Assembly: GCF_001423425.1 (NCBI RefSeq)
Contig: NZ_LMNX01000006.1
Coordinates: 2,390 to 66,389 of the forward strand
DNA from: Rhizobium sp. Leaf306
Lineage (GTDB): Bacteria; Pseudomonadota; Alphaproteobacteria; Rhizobiales; Rhizobiaceae
Reading direction: 5' to 3'
Length of the DNA stretch: 64,000 nt
In this document: positions 27,524 to 38,494 of the stretch, in pieces
Layout of the letters: each line of letters starts with the position of its first letter
How positions within the stretch are numbered: the first letter of the stretch is position 1
Program-made: the position numbers and the translations under genes
Notes under the pieces: generated by a model
The model's database searches: none
What the model saw: the letters and a program-made list of their open reading frames with translations, nothing else
Told to the model about the DNA's origin: nothing

Positions 27524-28305
27524 CGCTGCTCGCCCCCCATTTCCTGCTTTGCTTGTTCCATGGCGCGTTCGATTGTCTTTATCTTTTGGTTCAAATCGAC
27601 GCGCTGACTGATCTGTTTTGCCTTTGCCGCCTGGGACCGCAAAAGCGAGTTTTCCTTGTCCAGCCTTTCGTAGTCCTCAATCACCGCTCGCCGACGCATG
27701 ATCTGGTGCTCATCCGTGGTCACCGAGAAGGAGCCGACCAAGTTGGCCGCGTTCATCGCCTCAACCCGTGCCAGCCATCCGTCATAAAGTGCGTACAAGT
27801 CCCGGTGCGATTGCTTCGAAAGCTCCAGGCTATCGAGGAAGGCCTTCTCGTTCGGCGTCGGCATCGTCGGTTCGGATAGGCGTGTGGCTGCATTTCTATC
27901 AATTACGACCTTGGCCGCTTCGTTTTGAGCCCGCCGCTTATGGGCGACGGACACGTCGATCCCTTGATCATCAGCGGTGATCAAAACAACCGGATAAGGG
28001 ATGGCGCGATGAATGAGCTCTATAAGTCGGCTCGTTTTCGCCCCAGCTCGGAAGGCGCAACCAATGACGGCGATTTCGACATACTCACGTACATGGTCGC
28101 CAAAAGTCGGCACGCCGACAGTTCCGGGCTTGCATGCCGCAAACCACAGCAGTTCATCAATGCCTTCCTGAATGGCACGCTTGTCGGTCGACGTGGGTGC
28201 GCCCTGTTCAATGAGCATTTTCTTCGGGACGCGAATATCAACGCGCGCAGTCGCGGGTAACCCGAGAGCGTCAACGACGGCATTGATGCACGCTGCTGCG
28301 TTCAT
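27520..28305 (-). CDS. DUF4391 domain protein
   Basis: 261 residues. It begins ACINAVVDALGLPATARVD, then VPKKMLIEQG, DELLWFAACKPGTVGV and IPYPVVLI, the pattern of DUF4391 proteins that accompany helicase/type III operons. The last ~60 residues form a helical, coiled-coil-like tail rich in E, K, R and Q (RRAVIEDYERLDKENSLLRS and beyond). It overlaps both neighbours by 4 nt. I know no biochemical function; a role as adaptor between helicase and the Mod/Res parts is a guess from context. The strict gene overlaps support a stoichiometric complex. Confidence 0.85.
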   Translation of the reverse strand: MNAAACINAVVDALGLPATARVDIRVPKKMLIEQGAPTSTDKRAIQEGIDELLWFAACKPGTVGVPTFGDHVREYVEIAVIGCAFRAGAKTSRLIELIHRAIPYPVVLITADDQGIDVSVAHKRRAQNEAAKVVIDRNAATRLSEPTMPTPNEKAFLDSLELSKQSHRDLYALYDGWLARVEAMNAANLVGSFSVTTDEHQIMRRRAVIEDYERLDKENSLLRSQAAKAKQISQRVDLNQKIKTIERAMEQAKQEMGGEQR

Positions 28306-31300
28306 TCCACGCTCGTCTCCGGAAGGATCACCAGGAATGCGACGACCTCGAAATCGTTGATGCCGGCGAACTCACCTTTCAACGCATGGGTACCGCCGGG
28401 AGAGAACAGGCTGGCGACCGCGCGCTCCTCGCTCTTTCCCGCGATTGAGGCAACAGCCCGGGCCAGAAGCTTTTGATAGGGCTCCATGTCGCGCCCGAAG
28501 CGGGTGGACTTGTCGAACCGGCCGCAGGCCTGAGCGTCAGGTAGATCGCGTCCGATGGAAACCTTCTTGAGGCGGTCAAGCACCTGCTTCGCACGGGTGT
28601 AGGGCAAAAGCGCCTCTCCCTCGTCGCTGACATGAACAACGAAGTGCGGTTTTAGCGGATACCCGGGTTCCGCTAACCGCTCCGCTGCTTCGCCAACCGC
28701 GCGCAGACAGAAAATCACCCCCGGCGAAATGACGTTGTCAGGAGTGACAAACTCGTCCTTGGGCGGTGAAACGACGGCGTATGTACCAAGCGGCAATGAC
28801 TCCAGCTGGATGCGGTGATCGCGCAGATAACCTACCAGATCGATGCGAAAATCGTTCAGCGTTAGGTCCGCAATGGACACGCCGCTGGACAAGTCTTCGA
28901 GATCGATCACGGAGTCCTGCATCTTCTGCAACTGAGCACGGCGGTATTCGAGGTCGTTCATCTGATTGCCGGCCTGGAACTCGATGACGTTTTCCTCCCC
29001 GGTCGCGGACACATCAAGAAGGACCATGCGTCCACTCACCCTCGATTCCAGATCGAGGTACTCGTCCAGTTCGATGTTCGGCCAGAAATTCACCAGCTGA
29101 ATGCGCTGGTTTGTCGAGCCGATACGGTCGACGCGGCCGAAGCGCTGAATGATGCGGACGGGGTTCCAGTGGATGTCATAGTTGACGAGGAAATCACAAT
29201 CCTGAAGGTTCTGGCCTTCCGAAATACAATCCGTGCCGATCAGAAGATCGATCTCTCCCTCGCCAGCCATTTCCGGGGGCCGTTCCTTAGACCGGGGCGA
29301 GAAGGCACTGAGGATGGAGCTCATGTCCGAGCGAAGGCTCTGAAGCGTGGTCTTGTTTGCGCCAGTACCGGTTACCACGGCCGCATGAATTCCAAGTTTC
29401 GCGCGCCCCCACTCCGCGAGCTCTCGGTAGAGGTAGTCAGCAGTGTCCGCAAAGGCAGTGAACAGCAATATCTTCCTGTTCTCGTCGTTGATGGGTGCCT
29501 GAACTTTGCGAGTAATGAGCTCCTTTAACGCCGATAGCTTCGCGTCGCGATCTGCGGACACAGAGCGTGCCGCCGAGAGAAGTGTAGCCAGGCGGTTCCT
29601 GTCTTCAATCAGGTCCTGCTGCCAACGAACTCGGTCGACGTCCTGCAAGAGAACCTTAACCTTGCGACCGACAAGAAGCGTCTCAAACGCAGGGTCGTCG
29701 ATATCCACATCGTCGATCGCAAGCTCATCGATGGATTCGTCATGGGCCTCGATTTTGGCAAGCAACGCGTTCACGTCATCGAGCTGACGTTTAATGGTGA
29801 GAGCAAAAGAAGCCACCGAGCTTTCCATCCGCTTGAGCAGATTGACGCGCATCAGGTGAATAAGGCTTTCCTCGCGGTCGGCCTGACGAAAATAGCTCTC
29901 GCCTCCACGAATCTTGGTGCTGTATTTTGCGTCGTAGGCCTCTTGCTTGTCCGTCACCACGTAACGTAACGGCGCATACGCCCCCAGCGTGAGCCGCCTG
30001 ATCTCATTGTTGATTTCGCGGATCGGACGGAACTCGCCAGCCAGGTCGACATCTGCTTTTACGTTGATCGGTTGCAGACGATCGGGAAAGTTGCCTGTTT
30101 CAGCTGTACCGTAGTAGCGCTGCACGTGTTTTCTGGATCGGGCAATCGTCAGCATGTCCAGGAGCTTGAAATAGTCAAACCCCAGCATGTCCATCAGGCG
30201 CGATGTGCGACGCTCGCCGTCGGGTAGGTCTAGCCACCTGTTAAACTGACCCTGCGCTTTCCGTATGGTTGCTTCGATACTTGGAATACCGTGATCGATC
30301 AGGGCGATGTCGCTACCTTCGGTCATGAAGGCGATCTGGTTCTTCAGGTCCGCAAGCCTGTTGTTGACCGGCGTTGCAGACAGCATCAGGACCTTGGTTT
30401 TGACCCCTGCCTTGATCACGCGCTTCATCAAGTGATCGTAGCGTGTGTCGCGGTCCTTATGGGTCGCCTTATTGCGGAAGTTATGGGACTCGTCGATCAC
30501 CACCAGATCGTAGTTGCCCCAGTTTACGTGCGAGAGATCGATATCACCCGAGGCGCCACCATCCCGAGACAAGTCGGTGTGATTGAGGACGTCGTAATTG
30601 AAGCGATCGCTCGCGAGGCTATTTCGGCGATCATTGGCTTTATAGAGTGTCCAATTATCGCGTAGCCGCTTGGGGCAGAGCACCAGGACGCGATCATTTC
30701 GGAGCTCGTAATACTTGATCACCGCGAGCGCTTCGAATGTCTTACCCAGGCCGACGCTATCGGCGATGATACACCCTCCGATGCGCTCGAGTTTGTCGAT
30801 CGCCCCGACGACGCCATCCCGTTGGAATTTGAAGAGCTTCTTCCAAACGGTTGTGTTCCTGATGCCGGTAGCGGATTTTACGATGCGCTCCTCGTCAAGC
30901 TCGTCGCCCAAATCTTTGAACATTTCGGACAGAAACTTGAAGTAGATGAGGGAGGGCGCGCGTTGAGATGCGGCGTCGGACAGAACGCGTTCGAGGTCAT
31001 CGGCATCGGGCCTGCCCGGAACGGTATCCCAGGCGTTTTGGAACCAAGATGAGAAGGCTGCAGTTTCATCATCCGTGGATGTCGCCTGTACCAGCCCCAA
31101 TCGGCTTCCCGGCGTTATCCCTAACCCCTCCGTTGTGAGGGAACATGCCCCGATCGCAGCCCTGCTCACGCTAGCGTTGCGGACGATGACCATAGATTGA
31201 GGCAGCCTATCCGCATAACGGACCTGAACATGGCGTCCGAGCCAATCAAGCGTTGCTTTGGCGTGCCATCTACTCTGGAGCTTGTTTCGGTAACCGATAT

Positions 31301-31511
31301 CAGAATGGCCACCGAACAATAGCGACGTTAGGGAGGCTCCATCCTCCAGCAATAGTCTAACTGAATCTGCCCTCTTCAAAAGCTCACGGACTTCAGCAAA
31401 GGCATGTAGTGACAAGCTGGGCGACATAACGTCGAGTGCCGAGCCTGCATGTAGCCACTCTTCCACCTTGTCGAGGACTCGCTCGCGGCCAGTGTTCTTG
31501 ATCAATTCCAT
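28302..31511 (-). CDS. SNF2-type DEAD/DEAH helicase of the type III-associated operon
   Basis: 1069 residues from ATG 31511; the frame is open 13 codons further to a TTG, but the ATG is more likely. The N-terminal ~200 residues look like a degenerate PLD-type domain (LLLEDGASLTSLLFGG, QSMVIVRNASVSRAAIG). SF2 motifs follow: Walker A SVGLGKTFEA, DESH box LVVIDESHNF, motif III SATPVNN, and motif VI QRFGRVDRIGS. The C-terminal ~250 residues are specific to this subgroup. It is the first gene of the operon that continues with DUF4391, DUF262, mod and res, and lies about 190 bp after the integrase gene on the same strand. Confidence 0.9.
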   Translation of the reverse strand: MELIKNTGRERVLDKVEEWLHAGSALDVMSPSLSLHAFAEVRELLKRADSVRLLLEDGASLTSLLFGGHSDIGYRNKLQSRWHAKATLDWLGRHVQVRYADRLPQSMVIVRNASVSRAAIGACSLTTEGLGITPGSRLGLVQATSTDDETAAFSSWFQNAWDTVPGRPDADDLERVLSDAASQRAPSLIYFKFLSEMFKDLGDELDEERIVKSATGIRNTTVWKKLFKFQRDGVVGAIDKLERIGGCIIADSVGLGKTFEALAVIKYYELRNDRVLVLCPKRLRDNWTLYKANDRRNSLASDRFNYDVLNHTDLSRDGGASGDIDLSHVNWGNYDLVVIDESHNFRNKATHKDRDTRYDHLMKRVIKAGVKTKVLMLSATPVNNRLADLKNQIAFMTEGSDIALIDHGIPSIEATIRKAQGQFNRWLDLPDGERRTSRLMDMLGFDYFKLLDMLTIARSRKHVQRYYGTAETGNFPDRLQPINVKADVDLAGEFRPIREINNEIRRLTLGAYAPLRYVVTDKQEAYDAKYSTKIRGGESYFRQADREESLIHLMRVNLLKRMESSVASFALTIKRQLDDVNALLAKIEAHDESIDELAIDDVDIDDPAFETLLVGRKVKVLLQDVDRVRWQQDLIEDRNRLATLLSAARSVSADRDAKLSALKELITRKVQAPINDENRKILLFTAFADTADYLYRELAEWGRAKLGIHAAVVTGTGANKTTLQSLRSDMSSILSAFSPRSKERPPEMAGEGEIDLLIGTDCISEGQNLQDCDFLVNYDIHWNPVRIIQRFGRVDRIGSTNQRIQLVNFWPNIELDEYLDLESRVSGRMVLLDVSATGEENVIEFQAGNQMNDLEYRRAQLQKMQDSVIDLEDLSSGVSIADLTLNDFRIDLVGYLRDHRIQLESLPLGTYAVVSPPKDEFVTPDNVISPGVIFCLRAVGEAAERLAEPGYPLKPHFVVHVSDEGEALLPYTRAKQVLDRLKKVSIGRDLPDAQACGRFDKSTRFGRDMEPYQKLLARAVASIAGKSEERAVASLFSPGGTHALKGEFAGINDFEVVAFLVILPETSVE

Positions 31512-31699
31512 AGTCTGTCCCGGCCGGCTGGCGCTGCTGGAGGTACACAAGCCCCCGGATACCTCTGGTCAGCTCATTTCAGTCATTATCCTCATGATTG
31601 TAAATCCAATTTTTCAACTTTTTGATGTTGCACCCCCTACTCTGAGCTGCAGGGCGCGAGGAAGTGCACAGACGGGTGGCCTCTTCGGGACCCAAAAGG

Positions 31700-33574
31700 T
31701 CAAGCCTGTTGGGCACGACGTCCACGCGTTCTCTTAGCTTTCGCCAACCTGTCAAAATCCAGGCCTTGGTACGGTGTCAGATCGATGTCGGGCAGCGGCA
31801 TGTAAGCGATCTGGCGGGCCTTCGTTTCGGTCAAGGTTTGGAAGCCGTACAGCTCGTGCTCATCCGCCCCCAGCTCGTGACCCGCCTGAAGCTTGCGATC
31901 ACGCGCTTCGATACCTTTGTCACCGGAGGTCGAAATAAACCCTGCCCGCAACGAGTGAAATTTCTCCTGCGAGACATCCTTGATCCCAGCCTCATCCATC
32001 AGTCGTGTCATGTAGGACGAAGCGCTCTTGCTTGGATCGGCCAGTCTCATGAGCTCTCTGAAAATAAACGCGTCGCCCTGCTCTTTTGCCCATTGCGGAA
32101 AACCAATTTCGACCAGGAAATTGTGAAGCACGAAGAAGCTGACGCTGGCACCCGTTTTGTAAGGCACGCGCCGCCAGATGCCGTCTCGGTATACGATGCC
32201 CCCGGTCTGCGCGACCCAGACGCCTTCGAACTTTTCGCGGAAATCCATCCCTTGGAGATGAACCAGCAGGCCGAGCCGCCGTCCTGTCAAAAGGCCAAGC
32301 AGTGGTAGCATTGCCGTATCCATCATGCCCTGCTCTACACCTGTTTTGAGCAGTAGACCAATCTTCTGCACGGACAGCGGCTCCGTCCGAAGCGGGTCGC
32401 GGGCGGAATCCGGGTAGACAAGTTTCGCACCGGCGACTGGGTTGGCATAGTCATAGGTGGTCGTTCTGGAGCCGAAAGCCGTCTTCACGACGGCTACATA
32501 TCCCTCTTGCAATGTTTTGAGCGCAAGTGTTTCGAGATGAAAATCCCGGTTCCCGTCAATGATCTCACGCGGCGTGAGGCTCTCATCTCGGTCTTTCTGA
32601 CGTGCTGGCCAGAATTTCAGAAGCTCGATGAATGCCTGCAGGTCCGTCGGCGTGTATGTGTCGATCGGATGATCGCCGATCAGCTCGACGAACATGTTGA
32701 GACGGAACTCCGCGATATCGAGGTCAGTGCTTTTCCCGGACTTGCCCGACTGGCGTAGTGTCAAATATTCGGACGCGATCTGACTGAACAACGGCTTTGT
32801 GGACGGCTTGCGTTTGACAGAGCGACGGTCTTCCTTAAAGGCAGGCGTTTCCGAACGTGAAATCGGCCCCTTCATCGATCGCTTGATCGAAGGAGCAACC
32901 GACATGGCGTTCGATGCTGGTACCACTGGCACCTGTGTCGATGCGTAGAGCTGTTCGGGGATAGAGACAGGCCCGGCCATTTTGCCATGCTTGGCGATTT
33001 GCCGTGCGGCAAGCAGGTCAGCGTTATCGGCGATCATCTCATCATAAGGCTGCCCGGACTGCTTCGCCGAAACCTGCTGACCGATACGGACCAGCCCACG
33101 CATGAGCTCATGTCCCTTGGCCTCCTCCGGGGTCGGGGCACGTATTGGCTCGCGCGCGTCAAACAGGCCAGCTTTCAAGATCAGGCTGACAAACTCGTAG
33201 GGCCAGTCATTCTCCACATCATATCCTGCCAGATCGCTGGCTGTGTGTGCCAGATCGGCCTCGTTGTCCTCAGCCATTCTCTTTTCAATCTCCTTGAAAG
33301 CTGTTCGAGCCAAGGCCGCCAGCGCATCGGCAAGCTCCCTTGCTTCCTGATGCGAGAGAGCGCCGAGGCTCACGCGGATCGGTCGCGAGCCTGCGCCGCC
33401 GCCGATGCGTTTCGGCAGTCTGATCTGAAAAAGATAGATGCTGCCGCTTCTGACCAGATAGAGCCCGGACGATCGCTTTTTAAGCTTGAGATTCCGTTTC
33501 TTCGCGGAAATGATTTCCGCTTCCGGCGATACATCGGACTGTACATGGAGCGATACAATGCGCGATACATTCAT
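31700..33574 (-). CDS. Tyrosine site-specific integrase of the island
   Basis: 624 residues, long for the family. An N-terminal basic domain (SGLYLVRSGSIYLFQIRLPK) resembles the DNA-binding domain common in rhizobial phage-type integrases. The catalytic residues are visible: R in LLTGRRLGLL, K in VPYKTGAS, H-x-x-R in KFHSLRAGF, H in LQAGHELGADE and the nucleophile Y in HELYGF. The gene ends leftwards and starts about 90 bp from the 3' end of tRNA-Ser, the usual relation to an attachment site inside the tRNA gene. It seems intact, so the island may still excise if the left site exists. Confidence 0.93.
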   Translation of the reverse strand: MNVSRIVSLHVQSDVSPEAEIISAKKRNLKLKKRSSGLYLVRSGSIYLFQIRLPKRIGGGAGSRPIRVSLGALSHQEARELADALAALARTAFKEIEKRMAEDNEADLAHTASDLAGYDVENDWPYEFVSLILKAGLFDAREPIRAPTPEEAKGHELMRGLVRIGQQVSAKQSGQPYDEMIADNADLLAARQIAKHGKMAGPVSIPEQLYASTQVPVVPASNAMSVAPSIKRSMKGPISRSETPAFKEDRRSVKRKPSTKPLFSQIASEYLTLRQSGKSGKSTDLDIAEFRLNMFVELIGDHPIDTYTPTDLQAFIELLKFWPARQKDRDESLTPREIIDGNRDFHLETLALKTLQEGYVAVVKTAFGSRTTTYDYANPVAGAKLVYPDSARDPLRTEPLSVQKIGLLLKTGVEQGMMDTAMLPLLGLLTGRRLGLLVHLQGMDFREKFEGVWVAQTGGIVYRDGIWRRVPYKTGASVSFFVLHNFLVEIGFPQWAKEQGDAFIFRELMRLADPSKSASSYMTRLMDEAGIKDVSQEKFHSLRAGFISTSGDKGIEARDRKLQAGHELGADEHELYGFQTLTETKARQIAYMPLPDIDLTPYQGLDFDRLAKAKRTRGRRAQQA

Positions 33575-33665
33575 GACTGAACTTCCCTTTTGGGGGGCAA
33601 TCGGTCATGAATTTACGAGGAAAACCAAGGGCTTGCAGGTAATTGGGGAAGAGTGACCCAAGCCA

Positions 33666-33755
33666 TGGCGGAGAGGGTGGGATTCGAACCCACGATACGG
33701 TTGCCCGTATGCCGCATTTCGAGTGCGGTGCTTTCGACCACTCAGCCACCTCTCC
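33666..33755 (-). tRNA. tRNA-Ser (anticodon CGA)
   Basis: On the minus strand the 7-bp acceptor stem GGAGAGG/CCTCTCC, a D-arm, a CCGCA/TGCGG anticodon stem with loop CTCGAAA, the long variable arm typical of serine tRNAs, and a T-loop GGTTCGAATCC are all present, with CCA encoded at 33666-33668. The anticodon occupies 33719-33721. The 3' end faces the integrase gene and is the probable attachment site. Confidence 0.97.
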
Positions 33756-34059
33756 GCTTTGCTGGTCGGCGCATTTGATGCGCGGCTGTCTCATAGCGGC
33801 GAAAAATCGGGCTGGCAAGGGGTGAAATGCAAGTCTTCATATCCTTTCGCCTTGACAGTTTTTAGGGCCTCGCGTAAGGCCGGACGCGTCGAAGTGTGGA
33901 AAAATGTCCAGACCAGACGTTGCGCGCCGAGGCGTGCAGAAAATCACCGGCAGATGCGTTCTGGAAGATCCGTCTTTCGCAGCCCTGCTATAGCCCGACT
34001 GAGAAAAAGACGGCCGTCCTTTTGGGGATAGAGCCGGAACGAACATGAAAGGATAACCA
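33756..34059. other. Intergenic region between tRNA-Ser and rplU
   Basis: About 300 bp with the tRNA promoter reading left and the rplU promoter reading right. A TTGACA hexamer is at 33852-33857 but the matching -10 is weak. GAAAGGATAACC just before ATG 34060 is the rplU ribosome site. No gene is seen; frames over the tRNA are artefacts. Confidence 0.5.
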
Positions 34060-34371
34060 ATGTTCGCAGTCATCAAGACCGGCGGTAAACAGTACCGCGT
34101 GGCCGCCAACGACGTGCTCACCATCGAAAAGCTGGAAGCAGAAGCTGGCGCAATCGTAGAATTCAACGAAATCCTGGTCATCGGCGTCGGCGCCGATGCC
34201 AAGTTCGGCGCTCCCTTCGTTTCGGGTGCGACGGTCAAGGCTGAAGTTGTAGAGCATAACCGTGGCAAGAAGGTTCTTTCCTTCAAGAAGCGTCGCCGCC
34301 AGAATTCCAAGCGTATTCGCGGTCATCGCCAGCATCACACGGTCGTCCGCATCACGGACATCCTCGGCTAA
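34060..34371 (+). CDS. rplU: 50S ribosomal protein L21
   Basis: 103 residues, full length. The opening MFAVIKTGGKQYRV is diagnostic for L21, and KKRRRQNSKRIRGHRQHHTVV ends the rRNA-binding part. GAAAGGATAACC precedes the ATG. It forms an operon with rpmA, 32 bp downstream, the near-universal arrangement. Confidence 0.99.
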   Translation: MFAVIKTGGKQYRVAANDVLTIEKLEAEAGAIVEFNEILVIGVGADAKFGAPFVSGATVKAEVVEHNRGKKVLSFKKRRRQNSKRIRGHRQHHTVVRITDILG

Positions 34372-34403
34372 TCCAGGTTTTCGAAAGTTAAAGGAGAACA
34401 CCA

Positions 34404-34673
34404 ATGGCACATAAAAAAGCTGGCGGCTCGTCGCGTAACGGTCGCGATTCTCAGTCCAAGCGCCTTGGCGTGAAGAAGTTCGGTGGCGAAGTCGTCATTC
34501 CGGGCAACATTATCGTGCGTCAGCGCGGCACGCAGTGGCATCCGGGCGCCAATGTCGGCATCGGCACTGACCACACGATCTTCGCACTGACGGCAGGCAA
34601 CGTGAATTACCGTACGCGCGCTAATGGCCGCGTATACGTGTCCGTTATGCCGAAAGCCGAAGCCGCAGAATAA
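34404..34673 (+). CDS. rpmA: 50S ribosomal protein L27
   Basis: 89 residues beginning [20 protein letters not shown], the strongly conserved L27 N-terminus that reaches the peptidyl-transferase centre. There is no N-terminal extension needing cleavage as in Firmicutes. AAAGGAGAAC precedes the start. A rho-independent terminator follows at 34741. Confidence 0.99.
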   Translation: MAHKKAGGSSRNGRDSQSKRLGVKKFGGEVVIPGNIIVRQRGTQWHPGANVGIGTDHTIFALTAGNVNYRTRANGRVYVSVMPKAEAAE

Positions 34674-34740
34674 AGCCGGCAAGCGTTAAGCAACCGGCGT
34701 CTCATCGACCCGGTTGAACGTTTGAAGGTTCAGTCAAAGA

Positions 34741-34780
34741 AAAGGGGAGATGGGGCGCTACCCATCTTCCCTTTTTCTTT
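34741..34780 (+). terminator. Rho-independent terminator after rpmA
   Basis: AAAGGGGAGATGGG pairs with CCCATCTTCCCTTT around a short loop and is followed by TTCTTTT. It sits 68 bp after the rpmA stop and 24 bp before the next gene. Confidence 0.88.
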
Positions 34781-34803
34781 TATCCCTCAAAGGAGACTGA
34801 ACC

Positions 34804-35451
34804 ATGCAAGGCGAATTAGTAAGGGCTGGCCAATTACGGCCGCCGGAAACAAGACCAGAGGAACGGCTCAGGCCGGACCGGTTGAGAAGCGATTGCCCCG
34901 TCTTACTGTCGCAGAGCCTTGTTCTGCGCGCACCGCACGAAGACGATATCGACGCACTTGCCCATCTCGCCAACAATGCGAACATTGCGACCATGGTGTC
35001 GCGCATGCCGCATCCCTACACGTCTAAAGACGCGGCCGATTTCGTGCGACGCACGAATGCGGGCGAGATTGGCAAATGCGTTTATGCCGTGACCCGAGCT
35101 GACAACGGCCAGTTTCTCGGCTGCTGCGCTCTCGAACCCCAAATCGACGAACGAACCCTCGAAATCGGCTACTGGCTGGGCGAACCCCACTGGAACAAGG
35201 GCTATGCCACGGAAGCGGCGCACGCGCTGATCGACATGGCCTTCCGCACCCGCAGCCATATCGAGCACATCGATGCCCGTTGCCGGGTCACCAACATCGC
35301 GTCGAAGCGGGTGATCCAGAAATGCGGTTTCCAGTTCCAGGGCACCGGCATGATCGAATGCCTGGCCTTGAGCGGAATGGTTGCCGTCGAGTGGTTCCGG
35401 CTGGACCGCAAGACATGGATGTCGCTCAGAAGCTGGGGAGAGCTGAGATGA
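34804..35451 (+). CDS. GNAT family N-acetyltransferase (first of pair)
   Basis: 215 residues; AAAGGAGACTGAACC precedes ATG 34804. After a ~35-residue polar N-terminus the RimJ-like GNAT core follows: LVLRAPHEDDIDALAHLANN, YAVTRADNGQFLGC, IGYWLGEPHWNKGYATEAA (acetyl-CoA-binding motif A at about 120-140), and SKRVIQKCGFQFQGTG. This group often acetylates protein N-termini or small amines; the substrate here is unknown. The stop overlaps the next GNAT gene as ATGA. Confidence 0.9.
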   Translation: MQGELVRAGQLRPPETRPEERLRPDRLRSDCPVLLSQSLVLRAPHEDDIDALAHLANNANIATMVSRMPHPYTSKDAADFVRRTNAGEIGKCVYAVTRADNGQFLGCCALEPQIDERTLEIGYWLGEPHWNKGYATEAAHALIDMAFRTRSHIEHIDARCRVTNIASKRVIQKCGFQFQGTGMIECLALSGMVAVEWFRLDRKTWMSLRSWGELR

Positions 35452-36053
35452 ATGCCGTCGTTCTCGAAAGGGCGAATGGGGTTCGCACTCAGCCTGGCCC
35501 CTGCCCTGACATCGTCACGCAAAGGCTGACGCTTCGCCCGCACCGCCTGTCGGATGCGGTAGCGATTGCCGAAACGCTTAGCGATTTCAAGGTCAGCCGC
35601 ATGCTGTCGCGCGTGCCACAGCCCTATGACCGTCAGGATGCGCTCGACTGGCTGGTGCCGCAGACATCAGGCATCCTGCCAAACTGGCAGCTGGCGATCA
35701 CCACCGGCGACGATGTGCATATCGGCATTGTCGGGCTGGAACTCAGGCACGGCCGCTGGCATCTCGGTTACTGGCTGAACCGGCTTTACTGGGATCGCGG
35801 CTATATGAGCGAGGCAGCGTCGGGGGTCCTCGACCGGTTCTTCCGCCGCATGCCGGACACTGTCGTCCATTCGGGCGCGTTTGCCGACAATCTCGGTTCG
35901 CTCAATGTGCAGACAAAGCTCGGCTTCCGCATCACAGGCGCAAGCGATGTGTTCAACCGCGCCCGCAATGTCATGGTGCCGCATATCGAGACGGAGCTTG
36001 CCCCGGAGGATTTCCGGCTTCTGGCCCCCGCTCCCCGGCGTGATCGCGTCTGA
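35448..36053 (+). CDS. GNAT family N-acetyltransferase (second of pair)
   Basis: 201 residues from ATG 35448, which overlaps the previous stop (ATGA) and is preceded by GGGGAGAGCTGAG. The frame is open further upstream, but that part lies over the first GNAT gene. The core is RLTLRPHRLSDAVAIAETLSD, HLGYWLNRLYWDRGYMSEAA and NVQTKLGFRITG. It resembles the first GNAT gene in order of motifs and in the phrases MLSRVPQPY / MVSRMPHPY, which suggests an old duplication. Substrate unknown. Confidence 0.9.
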   Translation: MNAVVLERANGVRTQPGPCPDIVTQRLTLRPHRLSDAVAIAETLSDFKVSRMLSRVPQPYDRQDALDWLVPQTSGILPNWQLAITTGDDVHIGIVGLELRHGRWHLGYWLNRLYWDRGYMSEAASGVLDRFFRRMPDTVVHSGAFADNLGSLNVQTKLGFRITGASDVFNRARNVMVPHIETELAPEDFRLLAPAPRRDRV

Positions 36054-36071
36054 TCATGCCTTGATCACGAT

Positions 36072-36108
36072 CGGCCCCGGCGGATGCCTTGTCCGCCGGG
36101 GCCGTTTT
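36072..36108 (+). terminator. Rho-independent terminator after the GNAT pair
   Basis: CGGCCCCGGCGGA-TGCCTTG-TCCGCCGGGGCCG followed by TTTT: a 13-bp GC-rich stem, 18 bp after the stop codon. Confidence 0.9.
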
Positions 36109-36134
36109 CAGCGCATTCTGTCGATAGGCTTTGA

Positions 36135-38474
<2,340 letters not shown>

Positions 38475-38494
<20 letters not shown>

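Larger units (their letters stand above)
13745..33665. mobile_element. Accessory/genomic-island region anchored at tRNA-Ser; left limit undetermined
   Basis: A tyrosine integrase gene ends this region beside the 3' end of a tRNA-Ser gene, the normal layout for an integrative island. Between IS remnants at the left and the integrase at the right lie defence-type genes and no housekeeping genes. I searched by eye for a second copy of the tRNA 3' end and found none. The true left end is therefore unknown and may lie beyond base 1, in which case the surface-glycan locus belongs to the island too. Confidence 0.5.

Noticed and set aside
33643-33825. Open frame reading GEGGIRTHDTVARMPHFECG
   Set aside because: It is a translation of the tRNA-Ser gene, a well-known annotation artefact.
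33852-33880. TTGACA hexamer as promoter of rplU
   Set aside because: The spacing-matched -10 (TAAGGC) is poor and the site is ~180 bp from the gene; not listed as a promoter.
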